Part shown: positions 16,524-25,282 of the stretch, piece by piece
Layout of the letters: each line of letters begins with the position of its first letter
Numbering within the stretch: position 1 is the stretch's first letter
Source of the DNA: an uncultured Nocardioides sp.
GTDB lineage: Bacteria > Actinomycetota > Actinomycetes > Propionibacteriales > Nocardioidaceae
Assembly: GCF_947489365.1 (NCBI RefSeq)
Contig: NZ_CANLDB010000001.1
Coordinates: 620,001-684,000, forward strand
Length of the DNA stretch: 64,000 nt
Direction of reading: 5' to 3'
Translations under genes and position numbers: made by a program
The notes under the pieces: model-generated
Database searches by the model: none
Seen by the model: only the letters and a program-made list of their open reading frames with translations
What the model was told of the DNA's origin: nothing

Positions 16524-17855
16524 TCACCGCGACCAGTCCACCGCCTCCCACGCCGCGATGAGACGCGCCCCGCGCGTGCGGTCGTGCTGCGCGACCCAGG
16601 CGATGCGGCCCCGCAGGTGCTCGGCGTACGACGGGTGGTCGTCGCGGTTCTGGCTGGCGGGGCCGTGGCGGGCGCAGTTGTGGAGGATCGCGCGGAGGCG
16701 GTCGACCTCGGCGCGGCTGACGCGCGGGCGGTCGTTGACGACCAGGCCGGTCAGCTGCTGGCGTCCGGCCCGCGGCATGACGCCGGTCTTGCGCGGGTTC
16801 AGGCGGAAGCCCTCGTCGACCACGACCTCCTCGATCGCGTCGAGCAGGCGCGAGGTGCCGCGCCCCCAGCCGCGGTCGCCGGAGAGGGCGAGGTCGTCGG
16901 CGTACCGGGTGTAGCGCCCGCCCCACGACGCGGCGAGCGCGGTGAGGCGGACGTCGAGACGGTACGCCGCGAGGTTCGCCAGCGCTGGGGAGGTGGGCGC
17001 GCCCTGCGGCAGGTGGGGTGCGGCGAGGCGGCGCCCGAGCCGCCAGTGGGCGTCGACCAGGCCGGGGTCGCGCGGCTTCGGGACGGCTCGCCACGCCGAC
17101 AGCGGCAGGACGCTCGTCGTGAGTCCGGCCAGCGCGTGGGCGACGGACTCGGGGTAGCCGGCGGTGCGGAACAGCCCGTACACCCGGCCGACCGTGACGC
17201 TCGCGAAGAACGCCTCGAGGTCGAGGTGCAGGACGACGGCCTGCCCGGCGTGCGGGGCGGCGTACGAGCGCGCCGACCCGCCGGGGCGGAACCCGCGGGC
17301 GGCGTCGTGGGGCGGGATGCCGCCGAGGACCTCGTCCAGCAACCGTCGCTGCATCTCCTTCAGCGTGGCCTTCGGTGCCTCCAGGACGCGGATCGCGCCG
17401 CTCGGGGCGGTGACGTGGCTGACCCGGTAGTGCTGGAGCGCGGGGGTGCTCGTCCGGCGGGCGAGGCGCTTGGGGTCGGCGTACCAGTCGAGCTCGCCGG
17501 CGTTCAGGTCGAGGAAGCGGGCGAGGGCGCCGAGGTCGTCGAGCACCGGGAGGCGCCAGCGGTTGGTGAGCATCCGGGTCGGGCTCACCGGCTGCGTCAC
17601 CGGCGCAGCAGCCGGACGTCGGGCGCGGGCGCGGCCGGCCTTCTGCGCGGCGGGGCAGGTCGTGATGACCGCGGCCAGCTCGCGGGGGCGGTCGTGCGGC
17701 GGGCGCGGGTAGAGCGCGTGCACCTGGGTGGCGAGGGCGGTCAGCCACTGCGGGCGTCGTCCCAGCACCTCACGGCCGCTGGCGGTCAGGCCCTCCGGGG
17801 TCCAGTCGCCGGCGAGGTAGCCCGCGGCGAGCGCCCGCGCGAGGTCGGCCCTCAC
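16524..17855 (-). CDS. Retron-type reverse transcriptase
   Basis: 443 residues from the GTG at 17855 (VRADLARALA); the open frame continues upstream to 18020, but that part is low-complexity and overlaps the predicted ncRNA. Residues 1-90 form an N-terminal extension. The polymerase motifs are LDLEAFFASV at 211-220, HLPQGAPTSPALANL at 281-295 and RYADDLALSG at 317-326 with the catalytic Asp320-Asp321 pair. Retron-specific marks are AAPH at 199-202 (compare NAxxH) and LTGLVVND at 368-375 (compare VTG). No maturase, endonuclease or variable-repeat partner is present, which argues against group II introns and diversity-generating elements. No effector gene is adjacent. It should copy part of the RNA encoded at 17882-18052 into multicopy single-stranded DNA. 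Confidence 0.85.
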   Translation of the reverse strand: MRADLARALAAGYLAGDWTPEGLTASGREVLGRRPQWLTALATQVHALYPRPPHDRPRELAAVITTCPAAQKAGRARARRPAAAPVTQPVSPTRMLTNRWRLPVLDDLGALARFLDLNAGELDWYADPKRLARRTSTPALQHYRVSHVTAPSGAIRVLEAPKATLKEMQRRLLDEVLGGIPPHDAARGFRPGGSARSYAAPHAGQAVVLHLDLEAFFASVTVGRVYGLFRTAGYPESVAHALAGLTTSVLPLSAWRAVPKPRDPGLVDAHWRLGRRLAAPHLPQGAPTSPALANLAAYRLDVRLTALAASWGGRYTRYADDLALSGDRGWGRGTSRLLDAIEEVVVDEGFRLNPRKTGVMPRAGRQQLTGLVVNDRPRVSRAEVDRLRAILHNCARHGPASQNRDDHPSYAEHLRGRIAWVAQHDRTRGARLIAAWEAVDWSR

Positions 17856-17881
17856 GGGGCCGACAGGCGGGGGAGGGCGGG

Positions 17882-18052
17882 GTGCGGCAGCGCTGCTCGA
17901 CCTGTCCCGTCGTGCGCGCGCGGACCTGCAGCGGAGCGCAGCGTCGTGCGCGCGGTGTGGTGCCCGGACGTACCGGTGGACCCCGGGGTAGCCCCGGGGT
18001 AGCTCCCTGATGACGCGCACCAGGGTGCCGTCTCGACCAGACGCTGCCGCAC
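17882..18052 (-). ncRNA. Candidate retron msr-msd RNA
   Basis: On the minus strand GTGCGGCAGCG (18052-18042) and CGCTGCCGCAC (17892-17882) are perfect 11-base inverted repeats, extendable by one G-U pair. They enclose about 149 bases and end 27 bases before the reverse transcriptase start, exactly where retron a1/a2 repeats lie. Inside are a short stem directly after a1, a perfect 9-base hairpin ACCCCGGGG/CCCCGGGGT at 17980-18000, and two 13-base direct repeats of CGTCGTGCGCGCG (17908-17920, 17942-17954) whose GCGCGC cores can pair. The 5' half is probably msr and the 3' half msd. The fold, priming guanosine and DNA product are not established. Confidence 0.65.
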
Positions 18053-18083
18053 GGGGCGCACCCTACGGCCCGGGGGTGAGACG

Positions 18084-18114
18084 GGAGTGTGGTGGATTTG
18101 ATCCACCACACTCC
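18084..18114. repeat. Perfect 14-bp hairpin upstream of the retron RNA
   Basis: Arms GGAGTGTGGTGGAT and ATCCACCACACTCC pair without mismatch around a 3-base loop. It lies in the 543-base gene-free interval between the reverse transcriptase and ABC-F starts, 32 bases outside the a1 repeat. It may insulate the divergent transcripts or act as a protein site. Outer AGTG and inner GAT are shared with the hairpins at 4424 and 26171. Confidence 0.55.
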
Positions 18115-18236
18115 GGCGAGAACGCACGCCGGACGGGCTCGGCGGGTCTCGTGGCCCCTGCGCTCGTGCCTCGCTCCGGGGCACCTCGACCTCCGGTGGC
18201 GGCGAAAAGCGGGTGCGTCGACGGCCGGCGCCTCCC

Positions 18237-18398
18237 TACCCTGGAGCCATGTCCGTCGCATCCATGAGGCTCCGCACCCGCGCCTGACGGCGCGGCCCGA
18301 ACCCCTCTCGCTGCCCGCCGTCCCGGTGTCCCCGCCGGGCGGTGCTCCTGCGTGCGCGCACACCTGCCCGGCTCCACCCACACGATGTGGAGCAGCAG
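18237..18398 (+). promoter_or_regulatory. Attenuator leader of the ABC-F gene
   Basis: A TACCCT hexamer (18237-18242) ends 6 bases before the leader-peptide ATG, so the RNA may start at that ATG; an AAAA tract sits further upstream at 18205-18208. After the leader peptide a 6-bp stem (18279-18284 with 18289-18294) spans its stop codon. Just before the ABC-F start, CTCCAC (18372-18377) pairs with GTGGAG (18387-18392), burying the GGAG ribosome site at 18389-18392. This is the layout of antibiotic-induced attenuation: a ribosome stalled on the leader would free the downstream site. The remaining 18115-18236 holds no gene that I can see. Confidence 0.6.
18249..18287 (+). CDS. Leader peptide MSVASMRLRTRA
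   Basis: A 12-codon open frame (ATG 18249, TGA 18285-18287) with CTGGAG close upstream. It contains SMRLR, the same five residues as in the ErmD leader peptide (MTHSMRLR), where the Arg-x-Arg arrangement makes macrolide-bound ribosomes stall. It lies 111 bases upstream of an ABC-F gene whose ribosome site is in a hairpin. A chance occurrence is possible, since short Arg-rich frames are easy to find in GC-rich DNA. Position, motif and hairpin together make a regulatory peptide the best reading. Confidence 0.6.
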   Translation: MSVASMRLRTRA

Positions 18399-19898
<1,500 letters not shown>

Positions 19899-19925
19899 GC
19901 CCCGAGCCGTGGGTACCGTCCGGAC

Positions 19926-21365
19926 GTGACCACTGCAGTCGTCGTCGGCTCCGGCCCCAACGGCATGGCCGCCGCCCTCCGTCTCGCGGGGGCGGGGGTG
20001 AGCGTGACCGTCGTCGAGGCGTACGACGAGCTCGGTGGCGGGCTGCGCTCGGACGACGGCGCCACCGTGCCCGGGCTCGTCCACGACCTCGGCGCGGGCT
20101 TCCACCCGCTGCTGATCGACAACCCGTTCACCGCCGAGGTCGACCTCGAGGCCGCCGGGGTGGAGTGGGCGTGGCCCGAGATCCAGTTCGCGCACCCGCT
20201 CGACACCTCGGTCGACCCGCAGGGTGGCGCGGCGGCGTACCTCTCGGTCGACGAGACCGCCGACGGCCTCGGTCGGGACGGCGCCACGTGGCGGCGGATC
20301 TTCGCCCCGCTCGTCGACGGCTGGGACGACCTCGCGGTCGACGTCCTCAAGCCGCCGCTGCACGTGCCCCGGCACCCGATCGGGCTGGTGCGCTTCGGCC
20401 TCCAGGCGGTCATGCCGGCGGCGCTGATGGCCAGGCAGTTCCGCACCGAGCGCGCCCGTGCCCTGTGGACCGGCATCGCCACCCACGGCTTCCGCCCGCC
20501 CACCGTGCCGATGTCGTCGGCGATCGCGCTCATGCTCGGGACGGCGGCCCACAAGTACGGCTGGCCCGTCGCCGTCGGCGGCTCCGCCCGCATCGTCGAC
20601 GCCACGACCTCCTTGCTGATGAAGGCCGGCGGCAGCGTCGAGACCGGCCGCCGCGTCACCTCGCTCGACGAGCTCGGCTCGCCCGACCTCGTCCTGCTCG
20701 ACACCGGCCCCGCCGACGCGCTGCGGATCCTCGGCGACCGCGCGCCCGCCCTGACCCGGCGCGCCTACTCGCGCTGGCCCACCGGGTCCGGGACGTTCCA
20801 GGTCTCCTTCGCCGTCGACGGCGGCATCCCGTGGTCCTACGAGCCCGCCCGCCGCGCCGGGACGCTCCACCTCGGCGGCACCGTCGCCGACACCACCCGC
20901 GCGGAGAAGGACGCCGAGAAGGGCCGCCTGCCGGACCTGCCGTACGTCCTGCTCGGCCAGCAGTACCTCGCGGATCCCTCCCGCTGCGTCGGCTCGACCG
21001 TGCCGATCGACTGCTACGCCCACGTCCCGACCGGCTGGGCCGACGGCGACGCCGCCCTCGCGGCGCTCACCGCGCGCATCGAGGGCTACGCGCCCGGGTT
21101 CTCCGACCGTGTCGTCGCCACCTCGGTCCGTGGACCGGCGGAGCTGTTCGCCGAGAACCCCAACTGGGTCGGCGGCGACATCGCCGCCGGGCTCGTCACC
21201 CCCCTGCGCCTCGCGTACGGCGCCCGCCCCACCCTCTCGCCGTACGACACCGGCGTGCCGGGGGTCCACCTCTGCTCCGCCGTCACCCCGCCCGGCCCCG
21301 GCGCCCACGGCCTCTGCGGCTGGAACGCCGCCGGCGCGGCGCTCGACGGGCTCGCCCGACGCTGA
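19926..21365 (+). CDS. Phytoene dehydrogenase-like FAD oxidoreductase (PYROXD2-like)
   Basis: 479 residues, GTG start 28 bases after the ABC-F stop. The N-terminal dinucleotide motif is VVGSGPNGMAAA at 6-17, followed by the ELGGG segment near 35-39. The C-terminus has the second flavin motif (GVHLCSAVTPPGPGAHGLCG region) typical of phytoene desaturase/PYROXD2 relatives. No carotenoid gene is nearby, so the substrate is unknown. It may share a transcript with the ABC-F gene. A dispersed palindromic repeat lies just after its stop. Confidence 0.82.
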   Translation: MTTAVVVGSGPNGMAAALRLAGAGVSVTVVEAYDELGGGLRSDDGATVPGLVHDLGAGFHPLLIDNPFTAEVDLEAAGVEWAWPEIQFAHPLDTSVDPQGGAAAYLSVDETADGLGRDGATWRRIFAPLVDGWDDLAVDVLKPPLHVPRHPIGLVRFGLQAVMPAALMARQFRTERARALWTGIATHGFRPPTVPMSSAIALMLGTAAHKYGWPVAVGGSARIVDATTSLLMKAGGSVETGRRVTSLDELGSPDLVLLDTGPADALRILGDRAPALTRRAYSRWPTGSGTFQVSFAVDGGIPWSYEPARRAGTLHLGGTVADTTRAEKDAEKGRLPDLPYVLLGQQYLADPSRCVGSTVPIDCYAHVPTGWADGDAALAALTARIEGYAPGFSDRVVATSVRGPAELFAENPNWVGGDIAAGLVTPLRLAYGARPTLSPYDTGVPGVHLCSAVTPPGPGAHGLCGWNAAGAALDGLARR

Positions 21366-21379
21366 CGTAGAACCACGCC

Positions 21380-21477
21380 CACCGGGTCTCGACGACGCGC
21401 GCTCGCCAGGGCTCGCGTGCTGCTCGACCACCGGGAGGTGCGAGGCCGGCCACGGCCGAGCCACGAGATCGGGTGAG
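21380..21477. repeat. REP-like palindromic repeat (copy A)
   Basis: Two imperfect palindromes in tandem between converging genes. The first (21380-21435) starts CCACCGGGTCTCGACGA and ends CTGCTCGACCACCGGG. The second (21433-21477) runs from GGAGGTGCGAG to CGAGATCGGGTGAGCG. The second half aligns with the copy at 37815-37894 except in the loop, where changes on both sides keep the stem, as in REP elements. Confidence 0.6.
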
Positions 21478-21479
21478 CG

Positions 21480-22115
21480 TCAGGCCGGGTGGTCGCGGGC
21501 CCAGAGGGCGGCGGAGGTCCGGTCGGCGACGCCGATGCGGCGGAAGATGCTGCCGACGTGGGCCTTGACGGTGCGCTCGGTGATGCCCAGGCGGCGGGCG
21601 ATCTGCTTGTTGGCCAGCCCCTCGCCGACGAGGTCGAGGACCTCGCGCTCGCGGCGGCTGAGGTCGACGGCGGACCCCGATGGCGACGGCGTGGCGCCGG
21701 GCAGGAGCGCCCCGGCGACGCGGGGGTCGAGGGGGACCTGGCCGTCGGCTGCGGCGCGGACGGCGGCGAGCAGCGCGCCGGGCTCGGAGTCCTTCAGCAG
21801 GTAGCCGACCGCCCCCGCCGCCAGGGCCTCCCGGACCCGGTCGTGGTCGGCGAAGCTGGTGAGCACGAGGATCCGGGTGTCCGGGGCGTCGGTGAGGATC
21901 GCCCGGGTCGCGGCGACGCCGTCCATCACCGGCATGGACAGGTCCATCAGGATCACGTCCGGGTCGCTGGAGGCGGCCAGGGCGATGGCCTGGACGCCGT
22001 CCGCGGCCTCGCCGCACACCTCGAGGCCGTCGTCGCCGGCGACCAGCCCGGCGAGGCCCGCGCGGACCAGGCGGTGGTCGTCCACCAGCAGCACGCGCCG
22101 CACGTCTGCCGTCAC
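21480..22115 (-). CDS. Two-component response regulator, NarL/LuxR family
   Basis: 211 residues. The receiver domain has VLLVDDH near the start and the phospho-acceptor Asp58 in VILMDLSMP, with LVLTSF and the GYLLKD Lys later. A LuxR-type helix-turn-helix occupies the last 65 residues (LSRREREVLDLV, then ITERTVKAHV). The GTG at 22115 is chosen over one at 22133 because it has a GGAGGTGG site and forms a GTGA overlap with the kinase stop. It should be phosphorylated by the adjacent kinase and bind DNA as a dimer; targets are unknown. Confidence 0.93.
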   Translation of the reverse strand: MTADVRRVLLVDDHRLVRAGLAGLVAGDDGLEVCGEAADGVQAIALAASSDPDVILMDLSMPVMDGVAATRAILTDAPDTRILVLTSFADHDRVREALAAGAVGYLLKDSEPGALLAAVRAAADGQVPLDPRVAGALLPGATPSPSGSAVDLSRREREVLDLVGEGLANKQIARRLGITERTVKAHVGSIFRRIGVADRTSAALWARDHPA

Positions 22116-23494
22116 GGGGCCACCTCCAGGCACCAGGTCGTCCCGGTGGGCCCGGTGGCGACGTCGAGGGTCGCGTCCTGCGCTGACGCGGCGTCCATGA
22201 GGAGCCTCAGGCCGAAGTGGCCGGGCTCCGGGTGGTCGAGCGCGGCGTCGAGGTCGAAGCCGCGTCCGTCGTCGGCGACCCTCAGCACGACGTGGCCGGT
22301 CGCCGGGTCCTGCGTGAGGCTCACCTCGACGAGGCTGCAGCAGGCGTGGGTCGCGGCGTTGCGCAGGGTCTCGCGGGCGACGCCGAAGATCAGCTGCGCC
22401 CGCTCGCCGTCGAGGGCCTCGGCGGCGGAGGTGTCGACGTCGAGACGGACGGCGACGTCGCGGCCCCTCAGTCCCGCACCCAGGTCGGTCAGAGCCTGCT
22501 CGAGGGCCGCGCCGTCGAGGCTGGCGGGGTAGATGTCGACCAGCAGCGAGCGCAGGCCGCCGATGCCGGCGCGGACGGCGTCCGCCGCCCCGTCCAGCGA
22601 TGTCGCCAGCTCGCGGTCGCCCGACGCAGCAGCCCGCGAGGCGGCACCGGAGACGACGTACGACGTCGCGGCCAGCTCCTGGACCGGCCCGTCGTGCAGT
22701 GTGGCGGCGATGCGGCGGCGCTCCGCGTCGGAGGCGTCGAGGGCGGCCTGCAGGAGCAGCTCGCGCTCGTCACGGCCGCGGCGCAGGTGGCCCAGCAGCC
22801 GCCAGAAGATCGGCAGCAGCAGGAGCACGAGGCCGACGAGGCTGACGACGACGATCGCCGCGAAGCCCCGCCAGATCTCCGCGCCACGGTCGGTGACCAG
22901 CGAGTACGGCGCGTAGGTCTCGAACAGGAGCACCTCGCCGTCCGGCGTGCGGACCGGGTGGTAGACCTCGAGCAGGCGGCCCTGCCCGCGCTCGTAGACG
23001 TTCTCCGGCTCCTCGAGGTCGCTGATCTCGGCCCCGGTCCCGACGCCGTCCGCGCCCTCGGCGATCGCCTCGCGCTCCTCGGTGTCGAGGTCGTACTGCT
23101 CGCCGACCAGGCGCTCCTCGTCGGAGTAGACGATCGTGCCGTCGGCGGCCCACAGCTTGGTCCGGACGATGTCGTGGCCCAGGACCTGCGAGCGGACCGC
23201 CTCGTCGAGGCGGGTCAGGGCGGCGGGGTCCCCGTCGAGGACCCCGTCGGTCAGGGCGGGCTCGACGACGGCGTCCGCCAGGATCTCGGTACGACGGGCG
23301 GTCCCGGCCACGCCCTCGGCCTCGCCCTCGCGGCGGGCCGCCCAGGCGCCGAGCACCGACACCGCGACCAGCACCGCCAGCGTGGCGGCGACGACGCCGG
23401 CGTACACCCGGCCCGGGCGGACGCCCGCGTCCGCCCGCCGCGGCGCGCGCCCCTCGGAGAGGCGCCGCCACGGCGGGGGGACGGGTGTCTGCAC
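22112..23494 (-). CDS. Sensor histidine kinase (HisKA_3 type)
   Basis: 460 residues from the GTG at 23494. Membrane helices lie near 30-52 and 211-233, with an extracytoplasmic sensor domain of about 155 residues between. The phospho-acceptor is His267 in ERRRIAATLHDGPVQE, and a HATPase domain follows with LRNAATHA and VADDGRGFDL. In place of an obvious ribosome site there is GATACT ending 6 bases upstream, which fits a leaderless message. A longer start at 23605 adds a Pro/Arg-rich stretch and is less likely. It forms a two-gene system with the overlapping regulator. The signal is unknown. Confidence 0.88.
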   Translation of the reverse strand: MQTPVPPPWRRLSEGRAPRRADAGVRPGRVYAGVVAATLAVLVAVSVLGAWAARREGEAEGVAGTARRTEILADAVVEPALTDGVLDGDPAALTRLDEAVRSQVLGHDIVRTKLWAADGTIVYSDEERLVGEQYDLDTEEREAIAEGADGVGTGAEISDLEEPENVYERGQGRLLEVYHPVRTPDGEVLLFETYAPYSLVTDRGAEIWRGFAAIVVVSLVGLVLLLLPIFWRLLGHLRRGRDERELLLQAALDASDAERRRIAATLHDGPVQELAATSYVVSGAASRAAASGDRELATSLDGAADAVRAGIGGLRSLLVDIYPASLDGAALEQALTDLGAGLRGRDVAVRLDVDTSAAEALDGERAQLIFGVARETLRNAATHACCSLVEVSLTQDPATGHVVLRVADDGRGFDLDAALDHPEPGHFGLRLLMDAASAQDATLDVATGPTGTTWCLEVAP

Positions 23495-23529
23495 GAGGTC
23501 AGTATCGGCCCCGGCAGCCTGCTCGACGC

Positions 23530-24429
23530 TCAGGGGAGCGGGGTGGGGTCGGTCGGGTCGGGCGGGACGGGCACGGAGCCGCGGATGCGGTTCTGGGCCT
23601 GGCACTGGCTGGTGCAGCTCGTCGCGCCCTGGGACAGCTCGACGGCGTCCTCGCCGAGCACGCCGCCCATGCGGCCGCCGGACGCGACGGACCAGCGGGT
23701 CGTCGTCGCGGTTTGCTCGAGCTTGGTCGCGACCTGCGGGCTGTCCTTGCCGAGCAGCATCTGGTGCGCCCCGGCGCCGGAGGGGACCGCCGCGACGCCG
23801 TCCCCGAAGTTGATCTTCTGCGTGTACGGGTTGGTGAAGTAGAACAGCCCGGCCCCGAGGGTGTGGGTGATCTCGACCGGGCTGCCGAACTCGGGCTCCA
23901 TCTGGAAGATGCCGCCCTGGGGGGCGTCCTTCGCCTGGACCTTCAGCTTGCCGGCTGCGGTGCCGAGGATCGCGACGAGCGAGCCGTCACGGATCTCGAG
24001 CTTCGTGAGCGAGGGGCTGCGGCGCTGCGCGGCGGTGAGGCTCGGGACCTTCGAGGCGAAGACGACGGTGGGCTTCGTGACCATCCGGTCGGGGGCTGCG
24101 GCACCGGTGAGGGTGTAGTCGTACACACCCAGCGTCGAGGGGTCGATGGTGAAGCGGGTGTTGAGGCCGCTCACCGTGATCGGACCGCCGACGGCGACCT
24201 TCGCGAGCTTCAGGTCCTTCCCCCGGGCCGGGTCGTACGTCGTCCCGTTGACGGTGACCGCGTAGTCGCCCGCGGCGGCCTTCGACCCACCGCCCTCGCC
24301 CTCGTCCTCCCCGCCGCCCTTGCGGGAGGCGGAGGCGGGGGACGCCGTGGCGAGCACGGCCAGGGTGGTCACCAGGGCGCCGACGCCCAGGGTCACGAGG
24401 CGGGAGCGGCGGGTGGTGCTGCGGGTCAT
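23530..24429 (-). CDS. Secreted protein of unknown function
   Basis: 299 residues with an N-terminal signal peptide (MTRSTTRRSR, hydrophobic core, cleavage near ASAS about 32-35). A Gly/Glu spacer follows and then about 230 residues of beta-rich sequence, including YAVTVNGTTYDP and LFYFTNPYTQKINFG. There are three Cys near the C-terminus and a Pro-rich end. No membrane anchor or wall-sorting signal is visible. I do not recognise the family. Its leader has a hairpin overlapping the ribosome site. It lies upstream of the histidine kinase on the same strand and may be functionally linked, but that is only a positional guess. Confidence 0.75.
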   Translation of the reverse strand: MTRSTTRRSRLVTLGVGALVTTLAVLATASPASASRKGGGEDEGEGGGSKAAAGDYAVTVNGTTYDPARGKDLKLAKVAVGGPITVSGLNTRFTIDPSTLGVYDYTLTGAAAPDRMVTKPTVVFASKVPSLTAAQRRSPSLTKLEIRDGSLVAILGTAAGKLKVQAKDAPQGGIFQMEPEFGSPVEITHTLGAGLFYFTNPYTQKINFGDGVAAVPSGAGAHQMLLGKDSPQVATKLEQTATTTRWSVASGGRMGGVLGEDAVELSQGATSCTSQCQAQNRIRGSVPVPPDPTDPTPLP

Positions 24430-24435
24430 GGTGTC

Positions 24436-24477
24436 TCCGATGGGAGGAACGGTCTGTGTCCTGCACAGCCCATCGGA
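24436..24477 (-). promoter_or_regulatory. Leader hairpin overlapping the ribosome site of the 23530-24429 gene
   Basis: TCCGATGGG and CCCATCGGA pair over 9 bases. An inner 5-bp stem (CTGTG/CACAG) sits in the loop. On the minus strand the downstream arm contains GGA of the GGAG ribosome site (24438-24435), 5 bases before the ATG, so folding would hide the site. Either a translational switch or chance; no riboswitch class is recognised. Confidence 0.45.
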
Positions 24478-24521
24478 GTCGCGGTCGGAGTCGCCAGGTG
24501 ATCGATGGTCCTAGTACCTCC

Positions 24522-25220
24522 TCAGGCCCGTCCGGCCCGGCCGAAGTCGGAGCGCAGCCACTCCGCGAGGTCCTCCGCGGGCGGCTCGCGCCGCGGTGCG
24601 TGCCCGCCCACGTCGAGGTCGGCCACCCGGTCGAGCAGGAAGAACCGCCAGTCCTCACGGTCGTGGTCCCACGCCAGGACGCTCCAGCGACCCTCGACCA
24701 GGACGCAGCGCAGCGAGTCGACGTGGCGCCGCGTGCCGCGACCGTGCCGGTCGGTGTAGGCGAACCGGATCTCCCGATTCGCGGCGGCTGCGGCCGTGAC
24801 CGGGCCGAGGAGGAAGCCGGCGTCGCGGTCGAGCGTGACCGCCTCGCTGGCGGCGGCTGCGTCGTCCGCGAGTGTCGCCAGCCGGCGGGGGAGGACCTGC
24901 CGCAGCTTCGTCATCGCGCGGGCGGCGGGCTCGGCGGTGGGTCCACGCTCGACGGACCGCAGCCCGGCCACGAGGGCCACGACCTCGTCGTCGGTGAACA
25001 GCAACGGGGGCAGCCGGGCCCCGGGCTCCAGCCGATAGTGCCCGCCCGGCCCCGGCACGCCCCGCACCTCGTAGCCGAGCGCGCTCAGTCGTCGTACGTC
25101 GCGGCGCAGCGTGCGCGGGCTCGTGCCGAGGCGCTCCGCCAGCTCGGCTGCGCCCCAGGTGGGGCGGGACGAGAGCAGCGTCAGCAGCTCCAGGGTCCTC
25201 GCGGCGACGTCGGTCTCCAC
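24522..25220 (-). CDS. WYL-domain transcriptional regulator (DeoR-like HTH)
   Basis: 232 residues, GTG start. The N-terminal winged helix (WGAAELAERLGTSPRTLRRDVRRL, about 22-45) recognises DNA. A central part and a C-terminal WYL domain follow, with IRFAYTDRHG and WSVLAWDHDREDWRFFLLDR. WYL proteins sense small ligands or nucleic-acid intermediates. It is divergent from the NmrA-like gene with 62 bases between starts, and such pairs are usually regulator and target. Confidence 0.9.
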   Translation of the reverse strand: METDVAARTLELLTLLSSRPTWGAAELAERLGTSPRTLRRDVRRLSALGYEVRGVPGPGGHYRLEPGARLPPLLFTDDEVVALVAGLRSVERGPTAEPAARAMTKLRQVLPRRLATLADDAAAASEAVTLDRDAGFLLGPVTAAAAANREIRFAYTDRHGRGTRRHVDSLRCVLVEGRWSVLAWDHDREDWRFFLLDRVADLDVGGHAPRREPPAEDLAEWLRSDFGRAGRA

Positions 25221-25282
25221 CGACTCAGGATGCCACCGGATGTGGTCAGGATCCGGCCACGTCTAGCGTTACCGTCGATGCG

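Noticed and set aside
16524..17855. Group II intron maturase or diversity-generating reverse transcriptase.
   Set aside because: No intron ends, maturase or endonuclease domain, and no template/variable repeat or target gene were seen; retron motifs fit better.
17856..18020. In-frame upstream extension of the reverse transcriptase to about 18020.
   Set aside because: The extension is Arg/Pro-rich, lacks homology and overlaps the a2 repeat and the predicted msd. The GTG at 17855 starts a sensible domain.
18342..18398. Earlier start for the ABC-F gene at 18342.
   Set aside because: The ATG at 18399 has a well-placed GGAG site. The extra residues are Arg/Pro-rich and lie over the attenuator hairpin.
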